A stretch of 64,000 bases of DNA from Rhodopseudomonas palustris (GCF_007005445.1 NZ_CP041387.1:1054001-1118000), one strand, 5' to 3'. Shown: positions 52,342 to 63,579, counted from the first letter of the stretch. Translations and numbers: made by a program. Notes: generated by a model from the sequence alone, not told the origin.

Positions 52342-52363
52342 GCGCCCGGGCTCCCCCGGGCGC
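52342..52363. terminator. Hairpin after the chemoreceptor gene
   Basis: GCGCCCGGG (52342-52350) and CCCGGGCGC (52355-52363) give a perfect 9-bp stem with a 4-nt loop, 44 nt past the stop codon. There is no clear U-run, so it may be a transcript-end stabiliser or a weak terminator. Confidence 0.5.
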
Positions 52364-52404
52364 ACGCGTTTGCGCCGTCCGTGTTCAGATGCCGCCTGTG
52401 TTCA

Positions 52405-52420
52405 AATAGTGACAACTATT
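52405..52420. promoter_or_regulatory. Perfect inverted repeat AATAGT-N4-ACTATT, candidate operator of the copper-receptor locus
   Basis: Six-base arms AATAGT and ACTATT flank GACA in an AT-rich stretch, 70 nt upstream of the small CxxC gene. A possible -10 box TATCTT (52441-52446) follows at a spacing that would place the repeat over the -35 region. A metal-responsive repressor is a reasonable inference, but the site matches none I know. Confidence 0.45.
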
Positions 52421-52489
52421 CCAAATATCATGAAGTGCGGTATCTTAATGCTTCACTGTATTGTTGCACCTTCGACACTGTGATTACCT

Positions 52490-52972
52490 GTGCCGCACAG
52501 GCTGGGGACGCATGTGCTGAGGGTGTTGCGGAGCGAGGTGAAGGAGACGGCATCGGCCGCGCATCCGCGTCGTCCGAACCGCTTGCCTGTGTTCCGCTCC
52601 CATTCCGACTGGCTCGCCTCCGCGCTGCGGATGTCGACCTGTTGGATAGTCACGTTCGCGCTGCTGCTGCAGATCGCCTTGTCGGCGATGCCACCCGCGG
52701 GTGCCGCCTCGCTCGACGTTCTCAGCAGCGCCGGCATCTGCCACTCGATCGACACCTCCGCGCCCGCCGACTCGCAGGATCGCGTGGTGGTGCACTTCAA
52801 GTGCATTGCCTGCATTCTGATCTGCAGCCTTCCGCCGCCGTCGCAGGTCGTCACCGCGGCGCCGAGTCTGGCCTGGGCCTGGCTCGCTCAGCGCTGGCCG
52901 CCGACCGAGGCCGCTCCGCGTAGCGCCCCGGTCTCGTCGCATTCCGCTCGCGGACCTCCGGAGCTAGCGTAA
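52490..52972 (+). CDS. Small DUF2946-like membrane protein with CxxC motif, upstream of copper TonB receptor
   Basis: A 160-residue frame from GTG 52490. The start is uncertain; GTG codons at 52514, 52523 and 52535 or the ATG for MSTCWIV are alternatives. A membrane segment (residues about 48-72, MSTCWIVTFALLLQIALSAMPPAGA) is followed by ICHS and H102FKC105IAC108ILICSLPPP, the Cys pattern of DUF2946. The tail is Pro/Ser-rich. It precedes by 155 bp a TonB receptor with OprC-type copper motifs, and the layout repeats that at 39739-40182. A periplasmic copper-binding helper role is inference from context. Confidence 0.55.
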   Translation: MPHRLGTHVLRVLRSEVKETASAAHPRRPNRLPVFRSHSDWLASALRMSTCWIVTFALLLQIALSAMPPAGAASLDVLSSAGICHSIDTSAPADSQDRVVVHFKCIACILICSLPPPSQVVTAAPSLAWAWLAQRWPPTEAAPRSAPVSSHSARGPPELA

Positions 52973-53127
52973 CCGCACCGATCGCTGATCGCGCGCTTCG
53001 GCCTGCGACGGCGATGCCTTGCCGTTTCGCTGCTGTCACCGTCGCGTCTGCTCGTTGCAGCGCACGGCGTCAGATGTCCTGCGCCAGCCCGATGCTGCGC
53101 GCGCTCGACTTTCCGTGAGTTCTCGTC

Positions 53128-55437
53128 ATGTCGTCCGTTTCCTGCGCCGGCCTGCGCCGGTCCCTGCTGCTGTCCACCTCGCTGCTGTCGCTGCCGTTAG
53201 CGGCGTTTGCCGTCTCCGCCATCGCGTTGTCGCCATCGCCGGCTTCGGCACAAGCGGCGAGCAGTCTGTCGACCATCGTGGTCGATTCCGCCAAGCCACG
53301 TGCCAAGCCGCGCGTTCGCGCCCCGACAACCTCGCCGCAGCGCGGTCCCGTGATCCGCGCCGCCGCCATGCCGCCGCCGCCCGCAGCGCCGGCGGCCGAG
53401 CCGGTCTCCCCCTCGGCCACCACGCTGCCGGGCTCGGCGGCAGTAGCGCGCAGCCTCGGCACCAGCGATACGGCGTCGTTGGTCACCGACATTCCCGGCG
53501 GCGCGGTGTGGGGCGCCGGCGGCGTCTCCAGCCTGCCGGCGCTGAACGGCGTCGGTGCCGACCGTGTGCAGGTGGCGATCAACTCGATGCTGATCAGCCC
53601 GGCGTGCCCGAACGAGATGAATCCGCCGCTGTCCTTCGTCAATCCGCAGATGATCGCCAGCATGCGCGCCTATCTGGGTGTCGCGCCGGTCAGCGTCGGC
53701 GGCGACTACATCGGCGGCAAGATCGACGTCACCACCGCGCCGCCGCTGTTCGCGAGCGGGCCGAGCCTGCTGACCACCGCGACGGTCTCGGGCTTCTATC
53801 GCAGCAACGGCAACGCCTACGGCGTCGATGCGCGCGCCACGATCGCCAATCAGGACACCAGCGTCACCTACACCGGCGGCTGGGCCCGCTCGAGCAACTA
53901 CAAGGCCGGCAACGGCATGACGGTGAAGTCGACGCTGTGGGAGGTGCAGAACCACGCCGTCAGCATCTCGCGGCAGAGCGCCGGCAACCTGTTCACGCTG
54001 CAGGTCGGCGGGCAGTTCATCCCGTATCAGGGCTACGTCAACCAGTACATGGACATGGTGTCCAACCGCTCGATGTTCGTCAACGGCCGCTACGACGGCG
54101 TGTTCGACTGGGGCAAGCTGGAGACGTCGGCGTTCTATCACCGCATCCGGCACACCATGGGCTTCATCGCGCCGGACAAGATCGCCGACATGCCGATGGA
54201 TACCCGCGGCACCGACCTCGGCTACAATATCAAGGCGTCGGTGATCGCCTCTGACCACGATCTGATCCGCATCGGCAACGAGACCCATGCGTACCGCCTC
54301 GACGACTGGTGGGATCCGGTGCCGGGCTCCGGGATGATGATGTCGCCCAACACCTTCATCAACATCAACGACGGCCGCCGCACCCGGCTCGGCACCTTCG
54401 TCGAGTGGGAGCGGCACTGGAATCGGGAATGGACGACGCTGTTCGGCCTGCGCAACGATGTGGTGTGGATGGGGACGGGGAACGTCCAGGGCTACAGTTC
54501 GATGTACGCAGCCGATGCGGCACGCTTCAATGGCGGCGACCGCGACCGCACCGACGTCAATTTCGACGGCTCGGCGCTGATCCGCTATGAACCCAACGCG
54601 ATCAGCCAGTTCGAGCTCGGCCTCGCGCGCAAGACCCGCTCGCCGAATTTGTATGAGCGCTACACCTGGTCGAACACCGCGATGGCGATGAAGATGATCG
54701 GCTGGTTCGGCGACGGCAACGGCTATGTCGGCAACGTCGATCTCGCTCCGGAGAAGGCTCATACGGTGAGCTTCACCGCGGCGTGGCACGATCCGGCGCA
54801 GAAGCTGTGGGAGGTCCGGGTTACGCCGTATTACAGCTATGTGCAGGACTACATCGACGTGAACCGCTGCTTCGTCGCGGGCAGCTTGAGCTGCAATGCG
54901 GCGAACCTGACCAAGAGTAGCGCCTTCGTGTTCCTGCAGTTCGCCAACCACGACGCCGAACTCTACGGCGTCAATCTCGACGGGCGGCTGACGGCGTGGG
55001 ACAATTCGGCTTACGGCCGGGGCGTACTCCGCGGCCAGTTCGCCTACGTGCACGGCCGGCGCACCGACGGCATCAATTTGTATCACGTGATGCCGGTCAA
55101 CGCGAAGCTCGGGCTCGATCACGAACTCGGCGGCTGGGTCAACGGCATCGAGCTGCAACTGGTCGGCGCCAAGACCCAGGTGAGCGAAGTGCGCAACGAA
55201 ACCACCACCTCGGCCTACGCGCTGCTCAACCTGCGCACCGGCTATCGCTGGGAGAATGTGCGGCTCGACATCGGCGTCGATAACGTGTTCGACAAGTTCT
55301 ACACCCTGCCGCTCGGCGGGGCCGACCTCGTCGACTACCGCGCCGCCTCGATGATGGGCGGCTCGTCGCCGATCTGGGGCTACGGCGTGCCCGGCATGGG
55401 CCGCTCGTTCAACACCCGCCTGACCGTGTCCTTCTGA
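53128..55437 (+). CDS. TonB-dependent receptor of the OprC/NosA copper type
   Basis: A 769-residue outer-membrane receptor. The signal peptide ends at PASAQA. The plug shows DRVQVAINSMLISPACPNEMNPPLSFVNPQMIASMR, in which C160PNEM164 is the CxxxM copper motif of OprC, and the barrel contains HTM (His342-Met344), matching the OprC HxM pair. Met-rich segments (MGFIAPDKIADMPMDTRG, MMMSPNTF) are also as in this group. It ends RSFNTRLTVSF with a terminal Phe. The protein should import copper, as in P. aeruginosa OprC or P. stutzeri NosA. Alignment of the four ligand residues is by eye. Confidence 0.85.
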   Translation: MSSVSCAGLRRSLLLSTSLLSLPLAAFAVSAIALSPSPASAQAASSLSTIVVDSAKPRAKPRVRAPTTSPQRGPVIRAAAMPPPPAAPAAEPVSPSATTLPGSAAVARSLGTSDTASLVTDIPGGAVWGAGGVSSLPALNGVGADRVQVAINSMLISPACPNEMNPPLSFVNPQMIASMRAYLGVAPVSVGGDYIGGKIDVTTAPPLFASGPSLLTTATVSGFYRSNGNAYGVDARATIANQDTSVTYTGGWARSSNYKAGNGMTVKSTLWEVQNHAVSISRQSAGNLFTLQVGGQFIPYQGYVNQYMDMVSNRSMFVNGRYDGVFDWGKLETSAFYHRIRHTMGFIAPDKIADMPMDTRGTDLGYNIKASVIASDHDLIRIGNETHAYRLDDWWDPVPGSGMMMSPNTFININDGRRTRLGTFVEWERHWNREWTTLFGLRNDVVWMGTGNVQGYSSMYAADAARFNGGDRDRTDVNFDGSALIRYEPNAISQFELGLARKTRSPNLYERYTWSNTAMAMKMIGWFGDGNGYVGNVDLAPEKAHTVSFTAAWHDPAQKLWEVRVTPYYSYVQDYIDVNRCFVAGSLSCNAANLTKSSAFVFLQFANHDAELYGVNLDGRLTAWDNSAYGRGVLRGQFAYVHGRRTDGINLYHVMPVNAKLGLDHELGGWVNGIELQLVGAKTQVSEVRNETTTSAYALLNLRTGYRWENVRLDIGVDNVFDKFYTLPLGGADLVDYRAASMMGGSSPIWGYGVPGMGRSFNTRLTVSF

Positions 55438-55445
55438 TCGCGCGT

Positions 55446-55473
55446 GGGGCCGCTTCGGGTTGGGGGCGGCCCC
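55446..55473. terminator. Hairpin terminator between convergent genes
   Basis: GGGGCCGC (55446-55453) and GCGGCCCC (55466-55473) form an 8-bp stem with a 12-nt loop, 9 nt past the copper-receptor stop and 70 nt from the end of the convergent gene. A short TT-containing run follows. It may serve both strands. Confidence 0.6.
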
Positions 55474-55542
55474 TTCGCGTTGTCCGCTACGGCAGGAATC
55501 ATTGCGAGGAGAATGACCGCTCGGTCGGGCGCGGGACTGTTT

Positions 55543-56901
55543 TCACCGCACCGAATTGCTGCCGAGCGCGACCTGGGTGAACCGCGTGGCGCCCGGCAGG
55601 GTCAGATCCGGCGTCACCGGTGTTGCATGATCGAGCCCGACCACTGCGCCGCGCGGGGTTTCGGCGATCGTGTTGCCGGTGATCGTCACGGTGCCGGCGC
55701 CGTCCATCAGAGAGACGCCGATGCCGATGAAACTCCTGCGCACGACATTGCCGGTGATGGCAACGTCGCGCAGATACTTGCCCCAGCCGGCGACGATGCC
55801 GAACGAGGGTGCGTTTTCGATGACGTTGCCCGACACCGCGGTGTCGGCCTCGACATAGATGCCGATGCCGGCGTCGTCGTCCGGCGCGGTGCCGATCGGC
55901 CGCTTCGGCCTGAGGTTGCGGATGATATTGCCCTGAACGGTGCTGAGCCGTCCGCCCTCGTTGAAATTGCACACCGAGACGCCGAGCGCGGCGCCGTCCA
56001 CGGTATTGCTCGCGATCACCGCGCCTTCGAAAGCGAATTCCGAATACAGTGCCACCTCGCGCACGTCGGACACGCTGTTGCCGGTGATCTGGATGTTCGA
56101 GGCGGAATTGCCGCGCACCGCGGAGTAATCGCAATCCTTGATGCGGTTGCCGCTGATCACCACGTTGCCGGCGCGAAACGCGTTGATGGCGTTGCCGTAC
56201 TGGCCCGAGCCGCCCGGGCCGGCCTTGATGTTCTCGATCCGGTTGCCGGTGACCAGCGTGCCGTCGTCGCCGATCGCGGTGCGCAGGATTTCGATGCCGT
56301 TGTGGTTGGTGTCGATGATGGTGTTGCGATCGACGCGCAGCCCCTTGGCGTCGAACGACACCACGCCGGTGACCGCGATCTTCGTCAATGTGTTGTTGCT
56401 GATCGCGCCGGACGTCGCCTCCAGCCAGACGCCGGAGCCGCCGCTGGCGGTGATCGCGCAATCCTGGATCAGCAAGTCCTGCGCGTCGATGCAGTGCACG
56501 AGGCCCCGCCGGCTCGGCAGCGGAATGCCGGCGCCGTCGATGACGAGACCGGACAGCGTCGCCGTCTCCGCGCCCTGGCTGTCGAACAGCGATGGCCCGC
56601 CGGTGAAGAGCAGGCGGGTGGCGCCACGCACGCCGGAGAGCTGCGCGCCGGACGGCAGCCTCAGCCGGCCGGTGCGATAGGTCCCCGGCGGCAGCGCCAG
56701 CGGCACGCGCCGCGTGGCGGCGTCGTCGATCGCGCGTTGCAGGGCGGTGGTCTGGTCTTCGGAACTATCAGGACGGACGCCGGACAGCGCGGCATCGCGG
56801 CCGCGGCGCGACGTCGGAGCGGCGGCGAGCGGGGTGGCGGTTAGCGCCAGCGCGCCGGCGGATGCCAGAATGCCGAGGACGTCGCGGCGGTGCGGGGCCA
56901 T
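55543..56901 (-). CDS. TIGR03808-like Tat-exported right-handed beta-helix protein
   Basis: A 452-residue protein. The N-terminus MAPHRRDVLGILASAGALAL is a twin-arginine signal (RRDVLG), so it should cross the membrane folded. The mature protein consists of parallel beta-helix coils: repeated runs such as VTGVVSFDAKGLRVDRNTIIDTNHNGIEIL, NVVISGNRIKDCDYSAVRGN and VTITGNTIAETPRGAVVGLD, about 20-25 residues per coil. It matches TIGR03808, a family described from Rhizobiales with unknown function, possibly a polysaccharide-acting enzyme. An AGGAG site lies before the ATG. Confidence 0.85.
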   Translation of the reverse strand: MAPHRRDVLGILASAGALALTATPLAAAPTSRRGRDAALSGVRPDSSEDQTTALQRAIDDAATRRVPLALPPGTYRTGRLRLPSGAQLSGVRGATRLLFTGGPSLFDSQGAETATLSGLVIDGAGIPLPSRRGLVHCIDAQDLLIQDCAITASGGSGVWLEATSGAISNNTLTKIAVTGVVSFDAKGLRVDRNTIIDTNHNGIEILRTAIGDDGTLVTGNRIENIKAGPGGSGQYGNAINAFRAGNVVISGNRIKDCDYSAVRGNSASNIQITGNSVSDVREVALYSEFAFEGAVIASNTVDGAALGVSVCNFNEGGRLSTVQGNIIRNLRPKRPIGTAPDDDAGIGIYVEADTAVSGNVIENAPSFGIVAGWGKYLRDVAITGNVVRRSFIGIGVSLMDGAGTVTITGNTIAETPRGAVVGLDHATPVTPDLTLPGATRFTQVALGSNSVR

Positions 56902-57018
56902 GGCGCGCGTGCTCCTGTGCGATGATCTGCTGCGACCAGAACTAACGCAGAATCTGCCGTGGCGCTGACGATCGCGCCGCGCCGGAGTAGCGATGTTTGG
57001 CCGTAGGGTTAACCCGGC

Positions 57019-57666
57019 TCAGGCTGCGGCGCGGCGTGCCGCGCGGGTCAGCCGCACCAGTTCGAGCAGCATGGCCTCGCCAGCATCGACCAGATGCTCG
57101 GCGGTGATCCGACTTCCCGGCCAAGCGGTGCCGTCGCGGCTGATCAGCGGCACGTGCACGAAGGCGGTGAGGCGCGGGCCGCCCGGCGCCTGCGTCGCCT
57201 CGATCCCGCGCCAGCACAGATAGTTGCACAGATAGCGCCCGGCGTCGCGCGACAGCCGCGCATCGATCCCGGTGAGCTGCGCTGCGCGCGCCAGCCTCGC
57301 GCCATGCGGACCGAACCCGCGCGCAGCTTCGCCCGGCGCGATCTGGCCGTGGCGCAGCGTCACCTGCTCGGCGTCGGGCCACAGCGTGGTGATGGCGTTG
57401 CGGGCGCGGGTCTCGATCCGGACGTGCCGGGTCGACGCGGCGAGGCCGAACATCAGCAGCGCATCGGGCCGATGCTGCGCCAGCAGCGCCGGCAGGTCGC
57501 GATCGACCGCGCGGTAGCTGACGTTGAAGACGTGGCCGGCACGCGTGACGTCGTCCAATGCCGGTCGGCGCAATTTCACGAGACGGTCGACCAGCGCGGG
57601 AGTCGGATTGAACGGCGCACCGGGAAACGGTCCGAAGCCGGTGATCAGGATGCGCAGGCCGCTCAC
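57019..57666 (-). CDS. pcp: Pyroglutamyl-peptidase I (pyrrolidone-carboxylate peptidase)
   Basis: A 215-residue cytosolic cysteine peptidase that removes N-terminal pyroglutamate. The fold start [21 protein letters not shown], the Glu in RIETRARN, the catalytic Cys in RYLCNYLCW and His in FVHVPL fit the family triad. The start is GTG 57666, which overlaps the meaB stop as GTGA, so the genes are coupled. The C-terminus has an Ala/Arg tail. It is the last gene of the leftward mutase cluster, with no clear functional tie to it. Confidence 0.9.
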   Translation of the reverse strand: MSGLRILITGFGPFPGAPFNPTPALVDRLVKLRRPALDDVTRAGHVFNVSYRAVDRDLPALLAQHRPDALLMFGLAASTRHVRIETRARNAITTLWPDAEQVTLRHGQIAPGEAARGFGPHGARLARAAQLTGIDARLSRDAGRYLCNYLCWRGIEATQAPGGPRLTAFVHVPLISRDGTAWPGSRITAEHLVDAGEAMLLELVRLTRAARRAAA

Positions 57667-58658
57667 CCGATCAGCTCCGCGACCTGATCGGCGCCGAGCG
57701 TCGGGGTGATCGTGCCTTCGGCGACGGCGGCCTCGGTGGATCTGACCTTGGCGCGGATCGAAGGATCGCTGCGCAGCTTCGCCTTCCAGCGATCTTCCAG
57801 CAGCGTCCACATCCATTTGACCTGCTGCTCGCGCCGCCGCGCGTCGAACTCGCCCGACGGCGTCGTCGCGGTGCGATGGTCGAGCACCGATTGCCACAGC
57901 TCGGCGATGCCGTTGCCGGTCGCGGCCGAGTAGGTGATCACCGGCGGCTGCCAATGCATCGAGCGCGGCGTCAGGATATGCAGCGCGGCGCGATACTCGC
58001 CGGCGGCGAGATTGGCGCGGGGGATGTTGTCGCCGTCGGCCTTGTTGATGGCGATCATGTCGGCGAGCTCGACCAGGCCCTTCTTGATGCCCTGCAGCTC
58101 ATCGCCGGCGCCGGGCAGCATCAGGGCCAGGAAGAAGTCGGTCATGTCGCAGACCGCCGTTTCGGACTGGCCGATGCCGACGGTCTCGACCAGCACCACG
58201 TCGAAGCCGGCGGCCTCGCATAGCAACATCGCTTCGCGGGTCTTGGCGGCGACGCCGCCGAGCGTGCCGGAGGAGGGCGAGGGGCGGATGAAGGCGTTCG
58301 GCTCGGCCGACAGCCGTGCCATCCGGGTCTTGTCGCCGAGGATCGAGCCGCCGGTGCGCGCCGAGGACGGATCGACCGCCAGCACCGCGACCTTGTGGCC
58401 CTGCGCGATCAGATACATCCCGAGCGCGTCGATGGTCGTCGACTTGCCGACGCCGGGCGAGCCGGTGATGCCGACCCGGATCGCGCGTCCGGTGTCGGGC
58501 AGCAGCTCCTGCACCAGCGCACGCGCCGACGCCTGGTGGTCGGCGCGGCGGCTCTCGATCAGGGTGATGGCGCGCGCCAGCGCGGCGCGATGGCCGCTGC
58601 GGACCTCGCTGGCCAGCGACGGCAGGTCGAGCGGCTTCTTACTTGTTGCGGTCATCAT
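57663..58658 (-). CDS. meaB: MeaB-type GTPase chaperone of methylmalonyl-CoA mutase
   Basis: A 331-residue G3E GTPase (ArgK/MeaB family) that protects and reloads methylmalonyl-CoA mutase with adenosylcobalamin. Walker A is GSPGVGKST (66-74); [23 protein letters not shown] is the family switch region; [15 protein letters not shown] is Walker B; NKADGDN is the base-recognition motif. Its gene lies in the same leftward cluster as the mutase subunits but 2.2 kb from the large-subunit gene, separated by toxin-antitoxin modules and a lipoprotein-like gene. The start overlaps the preceding gene by 20 bp. Confidence 0.93.
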   Translation of the reverse strand: MMTATSKKPLDLPSLASEVRSGHRAALARAITLIESRRADHQASARALVQELLPDTGRAIRVGITGSPGVGKSTTIDALGMYLIAQGHKVAVLAVDPSSARTGGSILGDKTRMARLSAEPNAFIRPSPSSGTLGGVAAKTREAMLLCEAAGFDVVLVETVGIGQSETAVCDMTDFFLALMLPGAGDELQGIKKGLVELADMIAINKADGDNIPRANLAAGEYRAALHILTPRSMHWQPPVITYSAATGNGIAELWQSVLDHRTATTPSGEFDARRREQQVKWMWTLLEDRWKAKLRSDPSIRAKVRSTEAAVAEGTITPTLGADQVAELIG

Positions 58659-59430
58659 CGCCTTTCGGGCGGTCGCCGCCGAAGATCGCGCGGCCTTCCG
58701 CCGACAGATACGGCTTCAGCGCGGTCCACGGCACGAAAGCATCGTAGCTGCCCTCGGCATAGGCCCCGACGGCATAGGGCGCGTAGTGGAACGTCAGGCC
58801 GGAACTCTTGCCGGATTCGGTCGAGGGCGCCAACGTCACCGGGCCGATCTTCAGCAGTTTCGGCTCGATGCTCTTGACGTAGTCCTCGCCGTCATCCTCG
58901 GTGCCGCGCGCTTTCTTCTCGGCTCTCAGCGCTGCGATCACGCCCTTGACCATCGCCTGCATCGCCGGGCTGCCGTCGGACAGGTCGGTGAAGAACGGGC
59001 GGATGCTGATACGCCTGGCGAGCTGCTTGTCCCACAGGATGGTGTCGATCTCGGTGTTGGGATGCGCGCCGCCGGTGTAGCTGTAGTCGGTGCGCAGGAT
59101 CGAGACGTAGCGGCCGGCGACCTCCGAATCCACCGCGTAGCTGCGCTCGTAGGTCCACGGGCCGTTGCGGAACAGCGCCGGATCGCTCTTGTATTCCGGC
59201 TCGGCCTCGGTGCGCTGCTGAGCGATCCATGTCTTGCCCTCGGCCAAGCAATTCTCGGCGAGCTTGGCATCGGCCTTGATCGCTGCATCGAGCGTCACCG
59301 TGCCGTCGATCGCTTTGGTCTTGACGGCGAAGTCAGGCTTCGGCTTCGCCGGTTCGGCGAGGGCGGGAGAGCCGATCGCCAGACAGGCCAGAATGACGAG
59401 CGGATAAGCACGGAAGTGAGATGAGAGCAT
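58639..59430 (-). CDS. Exported DUF3298/RsiV-like protein
   Basis: A 263-residue protein with an N-terminal signal peptide ([19 protein letters not shown]). The mature part shows the DUF4163/DUF3298 layout: [66 protein letters not shown]. In other bacteria this domain forms the sensor part of the RsiV anti-sigma factor, but here there is no membrane-spanning anti-sigma domain. It overlaps meaB by 20 bp. Function unknown; a periplasmic scaffold or inhibitor-like role is possible. Confidence 0.8.
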   Translation of the reverse strand: MLSSHFRAYPLVILACLAIGSPALAEPAKPKPDFAVKTKAIDGTVTLDAAIKADAKLAENCLAEGKTWIAQQRTEAEPEYKSDPALFRNGPWTYERSYAVDSEVAGRYVSILRTDYSYTGGAHPNTEIDTILWDKQLARRISIRPFFTDLSDGSPAMQAMVKGVIAALRAEKKARGTEDDGEDYVKSIEPKLLKIGPVTLAPSTESGKSSGLTFHYAPYAVGAYAEGSYDAFVPWTALKPYLSAEGRAIFGGDRPKGDDDRNK

Positions 59431-59470
59431 GTCGAGCCTGACCAAAGTCGCGAGGAGGAGGGTAAAACGA

Positions 59471-59815
59471 TTACGAATTGGCGGCGCCGATGCGCCGCTC
59501 GGCGAAGGAACGCAGAGGAGGGACATGATGATGGATAATGTCCCAGACGATCTCGACGTCGATCGCGTGGTAGGCATGACGCAGCCGATTGGCAAAGTCG
59601 GTCATCTTACGCCAGTCTATGTCGGTCGCCTCTTGGTTCAGCTCATCCGGGAGTTTGCGTGCTGCCTCGCAGACGATCTCAAGATAACGCTCGGCCGCCA
59701 TACGGCGCACTTCGTCTTGCGAGAATTCATCGAAGCTGCGTCCCTCGACGAGGCTTAGGACACGAGACGTCGAGCGCAGAATGTCCAGGAGCCTGTCTTC
59801 CATCGAAGGGGGCAT
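59471..59815 (-). CDS. hepT: HepT-like toxin of a type VII toxin-antitoxin pair
   Basis: A 114-residue helical DUF86/HepT protein, a ribonuclease-like toxin neutralised by AMP transfer from its MntA partner. The signature region RLRHAYHAID keeps the HxY pair; the first Arg of the usual Rx4HxY is replaced by Ala (the sequence reads DFANRLRHAY), as in one branch of the family. The start ATG 59815 directly follows the stop of mntA (TGA ATG), so translation is tightly coupled. A second in-frame Met lies four codons in. Confidence 0.85.
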   Translation of the reverse strand: MPPSMEDRLLDILRSTSRVLSLVEGRSFDEFSQDEVRRMAAERYLEIVCEAARKLPDELNQEATDIDWRKMTDFANRLRHAYHAIDVEIVWDIIHHHVPPLRSFAERRIGAANS

Positions 59816-60130
59816 TCACAGCACCTCGACAAGATCGTCGGCCATTCGCTCCCTGATACGTGGAGTCAACTCGCTGGGCAGCATGACGTGTGTCGGGATG
59901 CCTGTAGCCGCTTCGCAGATGTCGCCGACATCAAGCGGCGTCTTCCAAGTCAGCTCGTAATCCGGCAGCACCTCCACCAGCACGTCCAGATCACTGTCCG
60001 GTCGGGCGTCACCGCGGGCGCGCGAGCCGAACACATATAGCTTGGCCACGCCTTCGGCGCGCAATGCATCGCCCCTCTCGCGCAATCTGGCGAGGATGGT
60101 GTCCAGCGGCATGTCGATGACGGAGGTCAT
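59816..60130 (-). CDS. mntA: MntA-like nucleotidyltransferase antitoxin
   Basis: A 104-residue minimal nucleotidyltransferase. The catalytic motif GSRARGDARPDSDLD contains the GS...DxD triad that transfers AMP onto a tyrosine of HepT. Adjacent placement directly before hepT identifies a MntA/HepT module. The C-terminus is helical with no extra domain. It is part of the toxin-antitoxin insert between the mutase and meaB. Confidence 0.88.
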   Translation of the reverse strand: MTSVIDMPLDTILARLRERGDALRAEGVAKLYVFGSRARGDARPDSDLDVLVEVLPDYELTWKTPLDVGDICEAATGIPTHVMLPSELTPRIRERMADDLVEVL

Positions 60131-60165
60131 AATGTCAGTATAGCAGATTGCCTTTGGCGCTGCAG

Positions 60166-60576
60166 TTACCCAGGAAGGATTTCGACGCCGCGCTGACGCG
60201 CCGCTTTTCTCATTTGGCCATCAAAGGTGAAGAGCGGAAGATTCCTGAATTCGGCCAGCCGGACATACAGTTCATCGTAATAGGTCAGTCCGGAATCCAG
60301 AGCGCTGCGGACCGCGACGGCGATATCGTCGAACTCGGGAGACGATTGAGTGATCACCTCAAGAATCTTTAGGTTGTGCAGCGCGTATTCGAGTTTGTCG
60401 GGAGTGAGGCGGCCGCGGCGAACGTTCGTGGTCAGCGCATTGCCGATTTCGGCGTGCCAGTGCGCCGGGACAACGAATTGCTGGTCCGCTAGGCTTTCGA
60501 ATAGCTCGTCGTTGGCGAGATGTTCGCGCTCGTCCAGGAACATCGCCAGCGCGGCGGATGCGTCCATCACGATCAA
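60166..60576 (-). CDS. vapC: VapC-like PIN-domain toxin
   Basis: A 136-residue PIN ribonuclease. Acidic residues are Asp5 (MIVMDASAAL), Glu in HAEIGNAL, and Asp residues in YYDELYVRLA and FTFDGQM, giving an intact active site. It likely cuts tRNA or other RNA when free of its antitoxin. It overlaps the antitoxin gene by 4 nt (60573-60576), typical of toxin-antitoxin operons. Upstream is a strong palindromic operator. Confidence 0.9.
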   Translation of the reverse strand: MIVMDASAALAMFLDEREHLANDELFESLADQQFVVPAHWHAEIGNALTTNVRRGRLTPDKLEYALHNLKILEVITQSSPEFDDIAVAVRSALDSGLTYYDELYVRLAEFRNLPLFTFDGQMRKAARQRGVEILPG

Positions 60577-60830
60577 CGGCGGCCCTCGTTGATCCAGCTC
60601 TTGATCTCGTCGTGAGTCGGACTCAGCTTCAGGTCGCGCGCCAAGCTGCGCAAATTGCGGATCGCCTGGCGCCGCCGTGCAATCGTGTCGGCGGATAGCT
60701 CGCTACTCGCCTGAACTAGCCGTGCGACAGGCTTGCCGTGCCGGGTGATGGTCACTTCGGCACCGTTTTCGACCTCGTCGAGAAGGCTCGACAAATGGGT
60801 CTTTGCCTCGAAAATGCCGACCTGCTTCAT
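60573..60830 (-). CDS. Phd/YefM-type antitoxin paired with VapC
   Basis: An 85-residue antitoxin. The N-terminal DNA-binding domain MKQVGIFEAKTHLSSLLDEVENGAEVTITRHGKPVARLV is of the Phd/YefM fold; the C-terminal helical part (ADTIARRRQAIRNLRSLARDLKLS) would bind and block the toxin. It is first in the operon, 9 nt from the palindromic operator, consistent with self-repression. A GAAGGA ribosome site precedes the ATG. Confidence 0.88.
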   Translation of the reverse strand: MKQVGIFEAKTHLSSLLDEVENGAEVTITRHGKPVARLVQASSELSADTIARRRQAIRNLRSLARDLKLSPTHDEIKSWINEGRR

Positions 60831-60838
60831 GAAGGAAA

Positions 60839-60866
60839 AACTAGTCTGATTAGACTAGTTTGTCAA
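60839..60866 (-). promoter_or_regulatory. Promoter and palindromic operator of the antitoxin-vapC operon
   Basis: Perfect 8-bp arms AACTAGTC (60839-60846) and GACTAGTT (60853-60860) flank a 6-nt centre. On the minus strand a consensus -35 TTGACA (60861-60866) abuts the palindrome, and TAGTTT stands 17 nt downstream as a fair -10. Binding of the antitoxin complex here would block the promoter. Confidence 0.8.
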
Positions 60867-60892
60867 TCAAGCCGGCATTTCTCGACGCCTGG

Positions 60893-63052
<2,160 letters not shown>

Positions 63053-63114
63053 TTTTATCTGATCTCACTACAGCCCATCGTAGCACGGCTGCCGTTTTTC
63101 GTCATTTCGTCGGG

Positions 63115-63579
63115 TTAATCGTGGTCCGGCTGCTGATAGCTGAACACTTGCGCCATCCTGTCGGGTCCGTAGTTCTGCGCCGTGGTCTTGCCCGGCAGGT
63201 TCGCGATGGTGCCGGTCCAGCCGAGCCGGGCCTCGATGCCGTACTGCAGGGTCGGGATCACCCGATCCGGCCGGTCGAAGGTTCCGGTCATGATCTCGAT
63301 GCTGTCGCAGAAGAGTAGCCGATAGCCCAGCGGGGTGCCGCAATCCTTACAGAAGTCGCGCTCGGCGACCGAGGAGGAGCGGAACGACGCTGGCTTGCCG
63401 CGGGTCCAGGCAAAGCTGTCCTTGGCGACTTCGGCCATCGAGGCGAACGGACCGCCAGTCGCCTTCTGGCACATCCGGCAATGGCACAGCGCGGTGCGCA
63501 GCGGCGGCGCCGACAGCGCGTAGCGGATCGCGCCGCACTGGCAGCCGCCGGAGAGCACCGCTTTGCCGGTCCCGGTCAT
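63115..63579 (-). CDS. GFA-family protein (glutathione-dependent formaldehyde-activating type)
   Basis: A 154-residue zinc protein of the GFA fold. The metal ligands are visible as GGCQCGAIRY, CHCRMCQKATGG and FCKDCGTPLGYR. Family members bind zinc, and some use glutathione, but most have no proven reaction. The gene overlaps the 3' end of the mutase small-subunit gene by 4 nt (ATGA) and lies 62 nt before the large-subunit gene, so it is co-transcribed with them. It is not a usual member of the mutase operon. Confidence 0.9.
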   Translation of the reverse strand: MTGTGKAVLSGGCQCGAIRYALSAPPLRTALCHCRMCQKATGGPFASMAEVAKDSFAWTRGKPASFRSSSVAERDFCKDCGTPLGYRLLFCDSIEIMTGTFDRPDRVIPTLQYGIEARLGWTGTIANLPGKTTAQNYGPDRMAQVFSYQQPDHD

